64,000 nt of DNA from Riptortus pedestris. Taxonomy: Eukaryota; Arthropoda; Insecta; Hemiptera; Alydidae. The position numbers were made by a program, and so were the translations under genes. The stretch is taken from NCBI GenBank assembly GCA_019009955.1, contig CM032232.1, positions 73,772,501 to 73,836,500 on the forward strand. The letters are read 5' to 3'. Shown here in pieces: positions 12,011-23,960 of the stretch. Under the pieces are notes generated by a model. That model did no database searches. It had not been told where the DNA came from and worked only from the letters and a program-made list of their open reading frames with translations. Within the stretch, counting starts at the first letter, position 1. Each line of letters begins with the position of its first letter.

Positions 12011-13654
12011 TCAGCTTACTGAAGAAAGTAAGGATTAGATGGACCCATGCATTTATCCTCCCTGGCACGGGCTCTCATATCAAGATAAATAAGACATTGT
12101 GAAAATCGATTGAGTGGGGTATTACTGAAAACTGATTTGAACCATAAAATACTTAAGTAACTTCTAATAATTATGTTTAATATATAAGAAATAAATATGA
12201 TGTAAATAACTTAATCGTTATATATTACTACCGTTTATTAAATCTAAATGTGGCAATGGCAATACTCTTTTTTTATCAACCCTTGTTATTATAAAAATAT
12301 GAATCCTATATGTATATAGAAAAGTGATGGGTTTATATGTTTTAGTTCAATATCTCGTTTTGTTTTGTTTATTTTATTTCATCAGCTCCAAAATATTGTT
12401 TTGTCGTGCTAGATTATTATTTGTTTATGCTTTTATTTATTAATTCATTTATAATTTAGGTGTCTAACATATAGAGATTAATAAATAAATGAGTAGACTT
12501 ACTAATAAAAAAAGAAATAATCTTATAAAATATATTCAGATTAACTTTCAGTCTAATTAAATTAACATTTTTATTCAGATTGGTGAAATAGCACAGAGAG
12601 GTTTATCCCTGGCTTTCCTTGAATTAATTGAAGACACTGTTTATGTGTAGTCACTTGCATAATAAATTTAACTTTGAAACAGCGAATCATTTGTACCTAA
12701 TGAATAGTCAAAAACAAGTCAATTGAGGCCAAGTCCAAGGAGAATGTTTAAATTTAAATCCACCTTAATCAAGCTTAATTACAGTTTTAATTGAGAAGAT
12801 TCCTTCGTAAGCATTAGTGGTTCCGTTCTTTCCTTTATTAAAAATTCCACAGTGTATAATGTTGTTTCAAAGGTTTAACATTATGTAAAATAACCTACTC
12901 TGACGTATATTCTACAACGCGGAAAGTGGATCTTAGAAAATGAATATTCGTAATAATAATCTGTCCTATGCTCCGTTTCATCATTTTAATTAGTTGCCTG
13001 AGTGTATTTCTGAATAATTGGAATTTCTTAATGAGCTACAGTTGGTCTACTTCATCTTCTAATAAAAGTCTTATGAGATGAATTTATATAAATAAAACTC
13101 TAAGGTTTGTCTGATTTTCTATTTAAATTCGCCAGGGTTAAGTTTTGCTCAGGTTTTAGACGATTCTAAGAACAAAGGCAGAGAATTTGAAAATCATGTC
13201 TGTCAGTTGTTACTCAATCATTCGAAAACGGATTTCTATAAACATTTATATTAGTGAGTCTACTATCCCGAGGTACAACATAGGCTATATGGCAATAAGA
13301 ATTTTCTACTACGAAGGAGGATTTACTTCGGCGTGAAAATGCATATTCGTCAATACCATTTTAACTATTGGTTTTATCTAAAAATAAAGAATTGTACGTA
13401 GGATATCAATTTTGGTCATAAAAGTTTATTCACGGTCATGAATTTTAGAATTTTTACTTCCGCCTTGCGGGTGCCATACTTATTTCGTGTTTAATAAAAA
13501 TGCCTGAATAGACTTGGGAAATAGTTGTATATGTGTTAAGGGATTGAGTATTGTTAATATGAGAAATCTGATATTGTACTTCTTATACATTGATACATTA
13601 CACCTCATACATTCATCTGTGGTATTACAACAGAAACCTGAATAAAATTTGATC
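12011..13654. other. AT-rich, nothing recognised
   Basis: No open frame above 60 codons and no repeat family recognised. Confidence 0.5.
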
Positions 13655-13816
13655 AACCTAGAGTGCCGAGTTCAATTCCCACACAGGGCATTAGGAGTTT
13701 ATTTAGTGACGGAATTCACTAAATAAAATCCTTAGTCCCACCCTGGGGAAAAGGGTGGTAACCTGTAGACCCGTCTCAATTGGCCTATGCTGCAAAAAAG
13801 TTGAGGTTAATAAATA
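13655..13816 (+). repeat. tRNA-derived SINE, 5' truncated in the head
   Basis: It begins at 'cctagagtgccgagttcaat', the B-box part of the head, and runs through the body to 'gaggttaataaataac'. Confidence 0.85.
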
Positions 13817-13902
13817 ACTTTTTTTCAACAATTTGATCATGTTTTCTCTGGATGCTAATACAATCTTTTTATTTTTGTTTTGGTTACTGGTATGACCACT
13901 GA

Positions 13903-14022
13903 CCAATAGGAATTTACTTAGTGGGTAACTCGTTAAATAAAATCCTTCGTCCCACCTTGGCTAGAATAGGGTGGTAACCTGTAGATAACCAGTCCCAAGT
14001 AGCACAAAGTAAATAATATTAT
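13903..14022 (+). repeat. tRNA-derived SINE, body and tail only
   Basis: It starts at 'ccaataggaatttacttagt' and ends in an AT-rich tail. It lies about 90 bp after another copy in the same orientation. Confidence 0.82.
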
Positions 14023-14507
14023 TTTATTTTTGACGAAATTTAGATTTATTTGATCTCAAGAACGATAATAAATTCGTCAATATTTGTTCAATAGACATTC
14101 CACGCTTCATGCGGAAAACTATAAATATGACTTATTTGAAGGCAATAAATGGATTATTTAATGCTTCCATTATCCAGTATTTATATTCAGATAGGGAACC
14201 ACTATTATATGAATTAGTTTCGAGATAACAGCACTTCTAATCATAAATTTGTCCCAATGCTTATATCTCGAGTAAAACAAAGGAATGGCAGAACTTTAAC
14301 TATCCATGTTACGGGGCATTTGTGTTATTGGGAAATATTTCCCTTGATGATTTTGTGTATTTAATTTATATAACTCCACGAGTATCCATTTCTATTCAAC
14401 CACTAAACAACAGGTTACACGGCTAGTATTATTATATATTTGAATATTCGATTTTAAATCCATTTATAGACCATTTGATCTTAGGCTCTGTTTAGGTAAA
14501 CTACAAA

Positions 14508-14511
<4 letters not shown>
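14023..14511. other. AT-rich, nothing recognised
   Basis: No supported feature. Confidence 0.5.
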
Positions 14512-14551
<40 letters not shown>

Positions 14552-15535
14552 GGATGTCTGTTTGTATGTCCTTTATAGAATCGTAAACGGCTGAACCGAA
14601 TTTTATGAAACTTGGTATGTATATTACTACTAAAACAGGTTAGGTTTCTGGCTATATTAATATTCTCTGAGATGAACAGGAGTGGGTGTTATAAGGGAGG
14701 CCTGAAATTAAATATAGTTATATTTCGTCTCCTATTGGTTTTTTGGCAAATATGCACATAACAAAAGTTGTTTAGAGTAACTTCTGTAATATACTCTTTT
14801 GCCGTATATGGAAGTATAAATGAGTTATACGCTAAAAAAAAAATAGTGGAAGTCAACAATTTTATACGGCACAAAAGACTCAACCGAATTAAACGAAACT
14901 CAGTATGTGAATTAGCACTAACTTTTTCATGATAATAAGCTGTACCAATATTTCTAGGGACGAGCAAGAATGGGGGGTTGCAACGGAGGTCAGAAATTAA
15001 AAATAGCGGTATTTCGTTTCTACTAAACGAAACTCCGTATGTGATTTGGTATTAACACCTTCCTGGTTATACGCTACATTGAAATTTCGAGATACGACCT
15101 GGAGTAGGAGTTATAAGGGAGGTGTGAAATACAAAATCGCGATATTTCGTAATCTATTAATTTTTCGCAAATGTGCATGTAACAAAATTTGTTTTTTTTT
15201 TTTGTTATTTAAATTAACTTTTGTAATATGCACTGTTGCTGTATAATGAGGTATACATGAAAAACTATGAAAGGGGTCAACAATGTTATAGGACATGAAA
15301 GACTATATCGACGAAACTCCGTCCTTTTGACTATATGCTATATTGACATTTTTAGGAGGGGGAGGGTGGTTAGGGAGGCATGAAATGAAAAATCGTAACA
15401 TTTCGTTTCCTATTGTTTTTTTTGGAGAACGTGCACATGACGAAAGATGTTTAATTTGATATTTGGAATAACTTTTATAATATACATCTTTATCGTAATT
15501 TGATATTTTAGTTGGTGGCGTAGCAACGTATATAG
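14512..15535 (+). mobile_element. Helitron-like element with internal repeats, decayed 3' end
   Basis: It starts at a (TA)n tract (14512-14547) followed by 'aatggatgtctgtttgtatg'. Inside, a block containing 'ggagtgggtgttataaggga', 'atatttcgtctcctattggt' and 'caaatatgcacataacaaaa' recurs about every 200-330 bp (about 14675, 14970, 15105, 15345). The same blocks occur in the copies at 30.1-30.7 and 52-53.1 kb, which end in CTAG after a hairpin. Here the end is only 'acgtatatagt'. There is no Rep/helicase frame, so it is non-autonomous. The Helitron call rests on the better-preserved copies. Confidence 0.65.
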
Positions 15536-15597
15536 TATATAATATAATATAATAATAATAAATTACTATTCCCTCTCACTCTATTTAATGAAATTGT

Positions 15598-15806
15598 TTA
15601 TTTTATTTATTTATTATCGTCTACTTTTTGCTGTTATCAACAGGTTACCACACTTTTCTAGCCAGAGTGGGACTAAGAATTTTATTGAACGAGTTCTTCA
15701 CTAAATAAATTCCTATTTGCCCAGGCGGGAACCGAACTCACAACTCTAGGTTTACCATGTGAGATTAATGCCAACGCTTTAACTCATATGACTAACCTGA
15801 GCCCCT
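15598..15806 (-). repeat. tRNA-derived SINE, near full length
   Basis: Minus-strand copy with tail, body and head. The B-box reads 'gagttcggttcccgcc' and the head ends at 'ggggctcaggtt'. Confidence 0.88.
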
Positions 15807-16317
15807 TGATGAAATTGAATACGTGGCTATCTTCATGTTTCTATCTTTTTTTTCTTTCAGTTTTCATTGTAACCGTTTAGGTTTTCTGCTACCTAGACCC
15901 TCTGCATATTGAAAAAGAATGTCAAACTTTTAATGAGGTCTTAACTGTCATTAATAAATGCTTTTTATCAGAAAAAAAATAAGAGATTAACAAACTGAAT
16001 TAAATTATCTTTGAAAGCTTAAGCTAATAAAGGTATTAATTTGTTGTAAAGTAAATGCTATAAATTTAAGCACACTCAGTTTGCTAAATTGTACCATCAT
16101 CGAGATTATAATTTTAAGGAAGTGCTCACTAATAGATGACGGTGAAGGTTCTACACCGGTACTGCATTTTGTATGAAATTGTGTTCTCCTTTCTTCAGCA
16201 AATATTCATTCGATATTCAGTATGTTTACTATTCCCACCGCATTATTTATTCCTAACGTGCGCACGTGCGTGTTTTTCTATTATAACCGGGATTGAAAGA
16301 GAGGAGATATTATTTTG
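15807..16317. other. AT-rich, nothing recognised
   Basis: A 64-codon open frame at 16136-16330 has an ATG but resembles nothing I know. Confidence 0.45.
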
Positions 16318-16410
16318 GGGTTTTCCTTAAAGGAGATTGTAGACGTGACTCGATTTTCGAAACATTTGCTCAAATGTCTATCGCAGCCGAATTAGATAAT
16401 TAAACGTTTT
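16318..16410 (+). repeat. Family A repeat, short 5' fragment
   Basis: It contains 'ttccttaaaggagattgtag', 'acgtgactcgattttcgaaa' and 'tcaaatgtctatcg', then diverges before the TA tract position. Confidence 0.65.
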
Positions 16411-16758
16411 CTGATAAACTAAAGCGTTCGGGAATTGCTGAAGACGAACTAGGAAAAAGTAGGGGGTATAATAATAGAGGTAAAATAATAAAAATTAAAT
16501 ATCTCTGTTGTAATGAGTTTGACCGCAATAATTAATCTTGTTAAACATTTATTGTTCTGCAATCTCTTCAAGTTATTTGTAATTTGTTTTCCCTTATCAG
16601 TAAATCCCTACTCGTATTCTACTCACCTTAACCATACATACGAACCAATTCAAGAAGATTTCAAGCTTGCATGCCACTATTGTCTTCCTCGGCACTTTAG
16701 TATTTGTTGTAAGAATATATTGACATTTCTGAAAAGTTTCTTTATGAAATATAAGAAG

Positions 16759-17233
16759 TCTGTCACGCAGTGGCTGCGTAAACTAAGCAGATTTCCAACG
16801 TGAAGTTTTATAGTAGAGAAATCTGCCCAATAACAACTGTAGTAGTAAGGGACGTCTAAACCTATTCACTAGGGACGATTAGTTACGGAATCGGCCGCCA
16901 GAGCTCTTGGCGGAAAGTCCGGGACAGCCGAGTCGGCAGACACAAACAATACAAATGCAAATATCTCGGTTAATATTCAAGATACAGAATAAATGTATAG
17001 AACAATATTTATAGTAAATGTAATTTGAAATAAGATTGATTCTATGTAATGTTTCGATCCGACGCAAAATAACGGAGATATTTTGAATTTTCAAAAATCC
17101 CCCTCTAACCCCCCCCCTCCCACTGGTCCGATTTCAGCCATTAACGAACTTGATCTTCCTTTTTACATAAAACGATTAAATTCCGAGTTTGGTAACGATC
17201 AAACAAAAATTGCGACCGCTAGAGCGTTAACAG

Positions 17234-17291
<58 letters not shown>

Positions 17292-17410
17292 GAACGGACC
17301 TCATTTTCGTCATCTCCTAGGTAGGTTCGATGGACATTTGAAGAAATTTTTCGAAACTCGCGTCATGAGTACGACCTCAATAGCTGATTTCCCTTAAAGG
17401 AAATCTGCTA
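16759..17410 (-). repeat. Family A repeat, full-length copy
   Basis: Reading +, it starts 'ctgtcacgcagtggctgcgt' and ends 'cccttaaaggaaatctgct'. It includes a C-rich run near 17108, the sequence 'accgctagagcgttaaca', a (TA)n tract at 17238-17285 and 'ggacctcattttcgtcatct'. Confidence 0.88.
17238..17285. repeat. (TA)n microsatellite inside family A
   Basis: About 24 TA units. Confidence 0.95.
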
Positions 17411-17504
17411 AAAGAAAAAAAAAGAAACAAAACCTATGCTCTAGGAATAGCCATTATTTATTTATTTAAAATTAGCTAATTAATTTATTGTTGGTTCTTT
17501 ACAG

Positions 17505-17587
17505 AAATATTGGGTGAATGCTGAAGAGAAGAGCGGGCTTGATCCTCCAAGTTGTCTTAGCGGGTGGTACCATAAAAGAAGCCCACA
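17505..17587 (+). other. Candidate internal coding exon
   Basis: A pyrimidine-rich stretch ending 'ttggttctttacag' precedes an 83-bp segment followed by the strong donor 'gtgagt'. Only one of the three forward frames is open. It reads 'KYWVNAEEKSGLDPPSC' then 'LSGWYHKRSP'. This composition is unlike the AT-rich background and rich in residues typical of real protein. It would begin in phase 0 and end after two bases of a codon. I do not recognise the protein. If real, the window lies in a gene on the + strand with introns of several kb. Confidence 0.5.
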
Positions 17588-18163
17588 GTGAGTATTGACA
17601 TCAGCTGTGTTTTTCTAGTTCTTAAAACTACAGTCACATTAAATCTGACGGGAATTGAAAAAATCCAGTATTTAGTCCTGGCAGAATTTGCGTTTTTAGA
17701 GTCCGTTGTCTCACAAACCTTAGAGCCGTTCTGAATGTACGCTGATCATTTTGCAACAGAATGTCGTAGGTGGTTTTCTATAACTTAATAAACTCATGAA
17801 ATTTGGCATACCTTCTTATTGATGGCCGTGTTTCAAAGTTACTTTTGCCAAATTCCACTTGCACCCGATCTGTCTTCCTTCAAAACTTTTGGTAAATTTC
17901 TTTCATACCTTAATGGATTGGTTGAAAGGTCTCGTTCGGAAATATGGGGTCGGGCGAAGTCCCTGTTACCTTTCTATTTTCCCTAGTATTGGAAATCTCT
18001 TAGAAGAAATGGGACCAAAATTTTATTTCAACTAGCTATTTCATTTTTATAATAGTATTTTTCATTTTTTCACAGCTATTGAGCGAAGAATTGAATAGAA
18101 AAATATTTTGACTTCCAAATTTAGATATGAGCTAGCACGTATAATATTCTTTTATGCTAACAG
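17588..18163. other. Nothing recognised
   Basis: Downstream of the candidate exon; no second splice-bounded frame is seen here. Confidence 0.4.
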
Positions 18164-18365
18164 GTCTCAGGTTTGCCATTAAGTCGTAGCTCCTAATCAC
18201 ATTAATAAACCTGGAGTCTTGAATCGGATTCTCACCTGGGCAATAGGAATTTATTTAGTGAAGAACTTATTAAATAAAATCCTTAGCCCCACTCTGAATG
18301 GAAAAAGGTCTTTAGTCAGCCAAGCTAATAGCCTCTTTAGCACAAAGTGGGCATTAATAAGTAAC
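18164..18365 (+). repeat. tRNA-derived SINE, diverged
   Basis: Head, body and tail are present but diverged. The B-box region reads 'gaatcggattctcacc'. It ends at 'gggcattaataagtaac'. Confidence 0.82.
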
Positions 18366-18810
18366 AACATATTTTAACCTAACATGGTGTTAAATTAAAT
18401 ATTAAATGTATTTTGGCCCATTCCTGATCATTTTAGAAAAGGGAGTATTTTTGAAAGAATACTTCAGTAGCTTTGAAGTTATAAGTTATTACGCAATATT
18501 AGACGTTTCTATTGCTAAAATAGTAATACATTTTTTACAACTTCGGCGGTTCATAATGAGCACTCAGTAAATACATGTTCATCTGAATTTACCGCTTTCA
18601 ATACTACATTATTTAGAAGTTTATTCATTCAAATATATGCATATTCACCTGAATCATAAAGTAACACGAACTGTATCAAATCTTTGTAAATGAGTTTTGG
18701 TATTAACTATTAATATTTTTTTTTTTCAAAGTGAAGTAAATACTTTTTGTTTGCGTAAATGGAGCTTACAAGGCATCTTATAAAAATAAAATTGTAAATA
18801 GCTGTGTTTC
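18366..18810. other. AT-rich, nothing recognised
   Basis: No supported feature. Confidence 0.5.
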
Positions 18811-19013
18811 AGCAGATTTCCCTTAGGGGAAATGAGCTATTGAGGTTGTACTCCTCATGCGATTTTCAAAAACTTTCTTCAATTGTCCATCGATCCTACC
18901 TAGTAGATGACGAAAATGAGGTCCGTTCAAAATTATATATACATTTGTAATGTAGGTAGGATGAAATAATTGGCTACGCTTCCACTATAACATTTTATTA
19001 AAATGACAGAGCG

Positions 19014-19039
19014 CTTTCGATGCAGTGCATCATCTTCAG
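19014..19039 (-). ncRNA. Hammerhead-like core, minus strand
   Basis: On the minus strand CTGAAGA is followed by one extra T, a 5-bp stem GATGC/GCATC with a 3-nt loop, and GAAA. This fits the CUGANGA...GAAA core of hammerhead ribozymes except for the extra base. Stem I, stem III and the cleavage site are not verified. Confidence 0.4.
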
Positions 19040-19144
19040 TGGCCGAAGGTCTTGGACCTGGTGGCTCTTTGAGCTGGACTGACAACTGGATGTTGACAGT
19101 CTAGCTCCAAGAGCCGTGAGGTCAACGTCCAAGACCTTCGGGCA

Positions 19145-19169
19145 CTGACGATGATGCACAACATCGAAA
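19145..19169 (+). ncRNA. Hammerhead-like core, plus strand
   Basis: CTGACGA, one extra T, the stem GATG/CATC with a 5-nt loop, then GAAA. It is the inverted partner of the core at 19014-19039. Catalytic competence is not shown. Confidence 0.4.
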
Positions 19170-19267
19170 GCGCTCTGCCGTTTTAATAAATTGTTATAGT
19201 GGAAGCATATCCAATTATTTCATCCTACCTACATTAGAAGTCACTTCCACCTGCCAGAATACCAACT

Positions 19268-19271
<4 letters not shown>

Positions 19272-19309
<38 letters not shown>
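19272..19309. repeat. (TA)n microsatellite inside family A
   Basis: About 19 TA units. Confidence 0.95.
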
Positions 19310-19311
<2 letters not shown>

Positions 19312-19446
19312 GTTAACGCTCCAGCGGTCGCAATTTTTGTCTAACTACCATATATTGTTCAAATTGAACTTTAAAGTTTTGAGATAAATGCAAATACGTG
19401 GCGCACGTGGGAAATCTGCTTAGTTAACGCACACCCTACATGGCGG

Positions 19447-19681
19447 ACTTTATTTATTCCTCGCAATAACTGAGAACGAGGCTCAGTCGGACAATTTGTC
19501 TTATTTATTGGGGTTTACACCAGTTGTAGATAGAGTTGATGGCTCTCTAAGTAAAACTGATCAGGAATCTCTCGAGGTCCCACTCTCGGACGCAACTAAT
19601 GATCAATGGCAACCGAAAACAAAGGAAAAGAAAACCAAAAAGAACTTTAAAAGTTACAATTCTTTTTGTAATCTTGAGTAA
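19447..19681 (+). other. Unidentified open segment
   Basis: An open + frame runs from about 19439 to the TAA after 19678, just beyond the family A end. It reads 'ITENEAQSDNLSYLLGF', 'TPVVDRVDGSLSKTDQ', 'ESLEVPLSDATNDQWQ', then a Lys-rich tail. There is no ATG near its start and no domain I recognise. The residue mix is protein-like rather than low complexity. It may be a decayed transposon frame or an exon fragment. Confidence 0.35.
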
Positions 19682-21135
19682 ACCTCATACTGCAAAATAT
19701 AAATTTACATTAACATTGTATATTTGGCAATAAAACGAATGTTTTATGTTCTGGCAACGCGGGACAAAGTATAAAAGGTAACTTTTCCTTACATTTACCA
19801 ACTTATCAGATGATGCTTATGTAATATTTCTAACTGATGAGACTTTTGTAAATGAGTATTTTTATCTCCTCCATGACGTACTTGGCGAATTAATTACTTA
19901 GCTTTGACTCACGAAAGTAAATGAGATCTTGCCGGCAAGATATCAGATATAATTATTAACGGATATAAATAAATATATATGAATGGACGTCACTGGAACC
20001 TCTGATAATAATAAGAACATTGTTAAAACAAACTATTATTCACAATATAATTGACTACCTTTATTCGTAATGCTATTTTTTTCTTGTGGTTTTTTAATAA
20101 ATGAACAACCAAAAATATTTGTTAAAACTTGCACCAAAATTTTTTATGTTTTGCAAAAGATAATGAATATTCAAGAGTGAGAGACAGCATCACAAAGACT
20201 TAGCGTCATCGTTTTGTTTTATTATTTACGTTTGATAAATCATTGGGCGTGATCCGAAATTCTAACAAACACATGACCACTTCACTTAACTACTAATAAA
20301 TGGCAAATAAATTATATGGATTACTCAATGGTTATTAAAAATATCCATGTTTCATGGATTACCTCTTATTTAAAAATATACTTTATCTTACACAGTGCAT
20401 GAATTCTGTTTTATATTGTCTCTAAGCTTTTGTTGCTTCTTTGGAATTTCCTTCAAATGAAAATAATGTTTGTGGAGCTTATTGTGAAGGAATTCCTCAA
20501 ATTGCTCCAATTAAGAGTTTATTCTTAATCTGCATTTTATTTAGGCTCTTTTTCTATTATTTTTAGCTGTAATTGTTAAAGCATGGTGAAAAAATGAAAA
20601 AAGATACACTCAGGCGTTTTGACTGTCTGTAGACTCTAAACACTCACTTTCTGAGTACACCATAACAGGGGAAAAAATATAAAATAAAATAAATAATTTA
20701 TTAGATCTTTTTTTTCATGATTTCTGCTGGTTGGTGCCGAAACACTGATTACGCTAGATGGATATGGTAGATGATCGACACAGAATAGTTTCTTTGGACC
20801 ATAATCCCAATCTGTTTATGATAGTTTATGACCAGATAGCTCACGTGTCATCTATCGAGACTGAAGTCGTTCTTTCATGCTTTCTTGGCCGTTTCAAAGG
20901 GCAGTTAGTCTTTCTTAGCAATCAGTGTTTGAAACCGATTATTTTTGTAATACAGTTTCAATTAATAGCTCAACCTTTGTGTTGTTATATTTTAACAGAA
21001 AGTACACCTTATTATCTGAATTATTTTAACCCTAGTAGATTCCTCAAATCCATCCGTTTTCGCAAGGGATTAAAATGGTTAAGTGTTCAGGTTTCCGTCC
21101 ATTTATTTTTTCAATTAAATTTATGTTATTGTTAT
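19682..21135. other. AT-rich; one 126-codon open frame of unknown meaning
   Basis: The frame at 20758-21138 opens with ATG (MDMVDDRHRIVSLDHN) and runs into the adjoining SINE tail. I recognise no domain. The C-terminal half looks like translated AT-rich noise. Probably not a gene. Confidence 0.35.
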
Positions 21136-21353
21136 TAATTTACGTCCACCTTATGCTGATATGACTAATCGGGTCGGGTGATTTATAGGCGCCCTTTTCT
21201 AACCAGGGTGGGCATTATGATTTTCTTTAGGGTGCTTGTTACGAAATAAATTCTTATTGCCTTGCTTATTAGAACGGGAATCGAACTGACTAGGCTAGGT
21301 TTATGAAGTGAATTTAGACCTATACCTTAACACACATGGCTATCCTGAGGCTC
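21136..21353 (-). repeat. tRNA-derived SINE, diverged, with small head insertion
   Basis: Tail, body and head are on the minus strand. An extra 'gcttattagaa' interrupts the junction between the body and the B-box. Confidence 0.82.
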
Positions 21354-23699
21354 AATAATTTAACGATTATTTTATTTAGAGAAAATATTGAGTGTAACCG
21401 TTTAATTCACATAAGACGACTTTTACATTTAAAACAAAGAATTACCAATAAAAAAATACTTATTATGTAATTCTCTTTTCAGATTTATTTCCTACAGAAC
21501 CGTTATAAATAGAAACCCTTTTAAGTCTTCAAAGGCGGCTTGAGCTATGTTTCAACTGTAGACAATTATACCAATGTTTATTTTTTTATTCGCTCGAAGA
21601 AGCCATTGAATTGCTATTTACATAATCAGAAATGGGCTTCCAAGCTTCAACAATTCCTTTGTATACGAAAAAAAAGTACTTAAGATTTCCTTGCTTAACT
21701 GGCCGATGGTTTATTATAAAAGGGTATAAGGTAAAAAAAAATTACCAATTTCTAGAATAAAGTTACTAATTATAAATATATAGCGCTTACAGTCACCAAT
21801 CGTCGTATGCTGAGCTGAACAATATATACTCAAATAAGTAAAGTGAATATAAAAATCTTATGTAGGCACCATTTGATTGAACAAAAAATAAATGAAATAA
21901 AAATAATGTGTGATGACCTTTATTTGAAATTAATTCAATTCAAACTAATTGGATATTAATGGAATGCCACGGCATGTCGTTTTAATGTATCTGAACAAAA
22001 AATGAATAGAACATAATTTTTAATTGCCTTCATGGAAAACAAAAATGGTTCTTTAGCCATTTTTTGTGCCTCGAATAGGTTCGACAAATTTTCAAATATT
22101 TATTTCCGCCCCTTCAAAAACCCCCGCTGTCTCTTTGTCGTTTTTTATCGAAAATAACTGTACACAACTAGACGTTACAACAGCCATAAATATTGTAATT
22201 TAAATAATTAAAAGTTAGTTTCACAAGAGTTAACAATAAGATCATTGTATTATCAAAATAATCCATATAGGTTCATTAATATTAATGGGTATGTTAATGT
22301 AATGTATGTATCTTGCCTCCTCCCCCCCCCGCCTTATCTCTTACCCATTACGTTCTATTCGACGATCTGTGATAAATCTTTGTAACTTTAGATAATCTTT
22401 GAAACATTGAAATATTTATTTAATGAATAATTCATGGTATATTAATTATTTTGAGAAATTTCGTAATGCAAAATCCATGAATTAAGGATGGAAAATAGTA
22501 TGAAATGTATTTTCATAATTCAAGCTAAACTGTTAATAATTTAAGAATGCGGAAACTATTTATAAATATACAAGGACAATTTTATAAAGTTTCCTTAAGT
22601 GTAAACAATTTAGAACTCAGACTCGATCCCGATCCACATGTACAAAATAAAATATATCAAATCCTACCAAATTCCAAAATTTTTAATGGAACTAGAAAAA
22701 AGAAAATTTGAAAATGTGGTAGAAGGAAATAGTGAGTGTTCATGAACTAGGTGCCAACTAGGTACTCCAGATGTCTGAGATGTGGGATTATTGTACACTA
22801 AGGGCTGTCTGCGAGTGTAGAAACATCGATGGAATTTATGACAGCTCATCGGAGCCCATACATGAAGGACACTGAGCACCATGATTCGATATTCTCAGAT
22901 TAAAATGAGGACAATGATAATAAATTTTACATTAATTTAAATTTTAAGGGATTAACGATTTTTTTCAAAATAGATTCAGGGTTAGACGTTAGAGTTTTGA
23001 GCTCGAGATGAAGAGGGCCTGGCCATATTAGGTTAAATGTGATCAGTTTAAATATTGTTAAAAGTCAGAGCAATTAAGTTCTTGGAAGATTGTTATGTTA
23101 TACCAGGTCAATAAGAACGTCTTTTAGGCCACGTATTGAAAAATGGAAAGCATGAGATATACGTATTTTTTTTACTTAAGCATTCAGCTCATTTTATACT
23201 TAATCTAATAATTTATCATACAAATACAACACCCACCGTCATAAATTCAGAGTACAAAATGACTCATTTTCAGACCAAGATAATATAAATCATAGGAAAG
23301 ATCCGTTAGTCAACCCCTCAGGTCTCTTTAGGTATTATTTCGGAATTTTAATTTTTTTCTTTCTTATTTTAATTTACTTTACATCTGAAAGTCTCTATGG
23401 ATGTCCATTCTTTTCCATTCGTAATTTATAATCTCCATTGTTATCTATGATCTTTTTGTAAGGGCTCAATCCTTCCCAAGATTTTAATCTGCGGCTTTTG
23501 ATGCTCTCTCTTTTAATGTTCTTTATCTACCAATCCTTATCCAAGAGTATTTTGTAATTTACTCGCCTCTATTTGGAGGCTTATTTGGTAATCAATACCT
23601 ATCCTACTCCCACCTCATGCTTCACAGACATAAAAGAGGTATGGCAGAACGAATTTACGGTATGCTTAGGAAAGAAAGGAGTTATTTAGTCTTCACTTA
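21354..23699. other. AT-rich, nothing recognised
   Basis: It has a C10 run at 22321-22331. A 72-codon minus-strand frame at 22664-22882 lies in a slightly GC-richer patch but matches no family I know. Confidence 0.45.
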
Positions 23700-23960
23700 A
23701 TTTTTTAGGCTGCAGGCTATGGAGGGATGGCTATCTAACAACTCTGACTTTGAATCGAATTTTCTCCACTCATGCCTATGCTGGTGTGAATGGAATTTTC
23801 CTCACGACGCCTTTATTGATGGATAATCTGATGTAGAAGACAACGGGAAACCACTGCATGTCCTTGTGACCCTCTTATTCCCTTATCCGATCACGTGAAA
23901 ATCGGGTTTACCTTTTCACGAAATCAATTAGCAGGTATAGCCTGTAAATACTACATATAT
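23700..23960. other. GC-richer patch, possible unknown repeat
   Basis: The stretch around 'gggatggctatctaacaa' to 'ccgatcacgtgaaaatcggg' is less AT-rich than its surroundings and has no open frame. It has the look of an old dispersed repeat, but no second copy was noticed in the window. Confidence 0.3.

Larger units (their letters stand above)
18950..19240. mobile_element. Fold-back element, probably paired Penelope-type terminal repeats
   Basis: The left arm ('taatgtaggtaggatgaaat' onward) and the right arm (ending 'atttcatcctacctacatta') are inverted copies of about 130 bp meeting near 19085-19095. Each arm contains 'agcgctttcgatg' and a hammerhead-like core (see 19014-19039 and 19145-19169). 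No coding sequence lies between the arms. I infer paired Penelope-like terminal repeats from the likeness of the core to those at 42.4, 57.15 and 59.1 kb. It inserted into the TA tract of a family A copy. Confidence 0.65.
18811..19446 (+). repeat. Family A repeat with a fold-back insertion
   Basis: It starts AGCAGATTTCCC, carries the 'gaggttgtactcctcatgcg' block and ends 'gtgggaaatctgcttagtta'. The element is interrupted at its TA tract by the fold-back at 18950-19240. The remaining TA tract is at 19272-19309. Confidence 0.87.

Noticed and set aside
20758..21138. 126-codon open frame as a gene
   Set aside because: No domain, AT-driven composition in the second half, and it ends inside a SINE tail.
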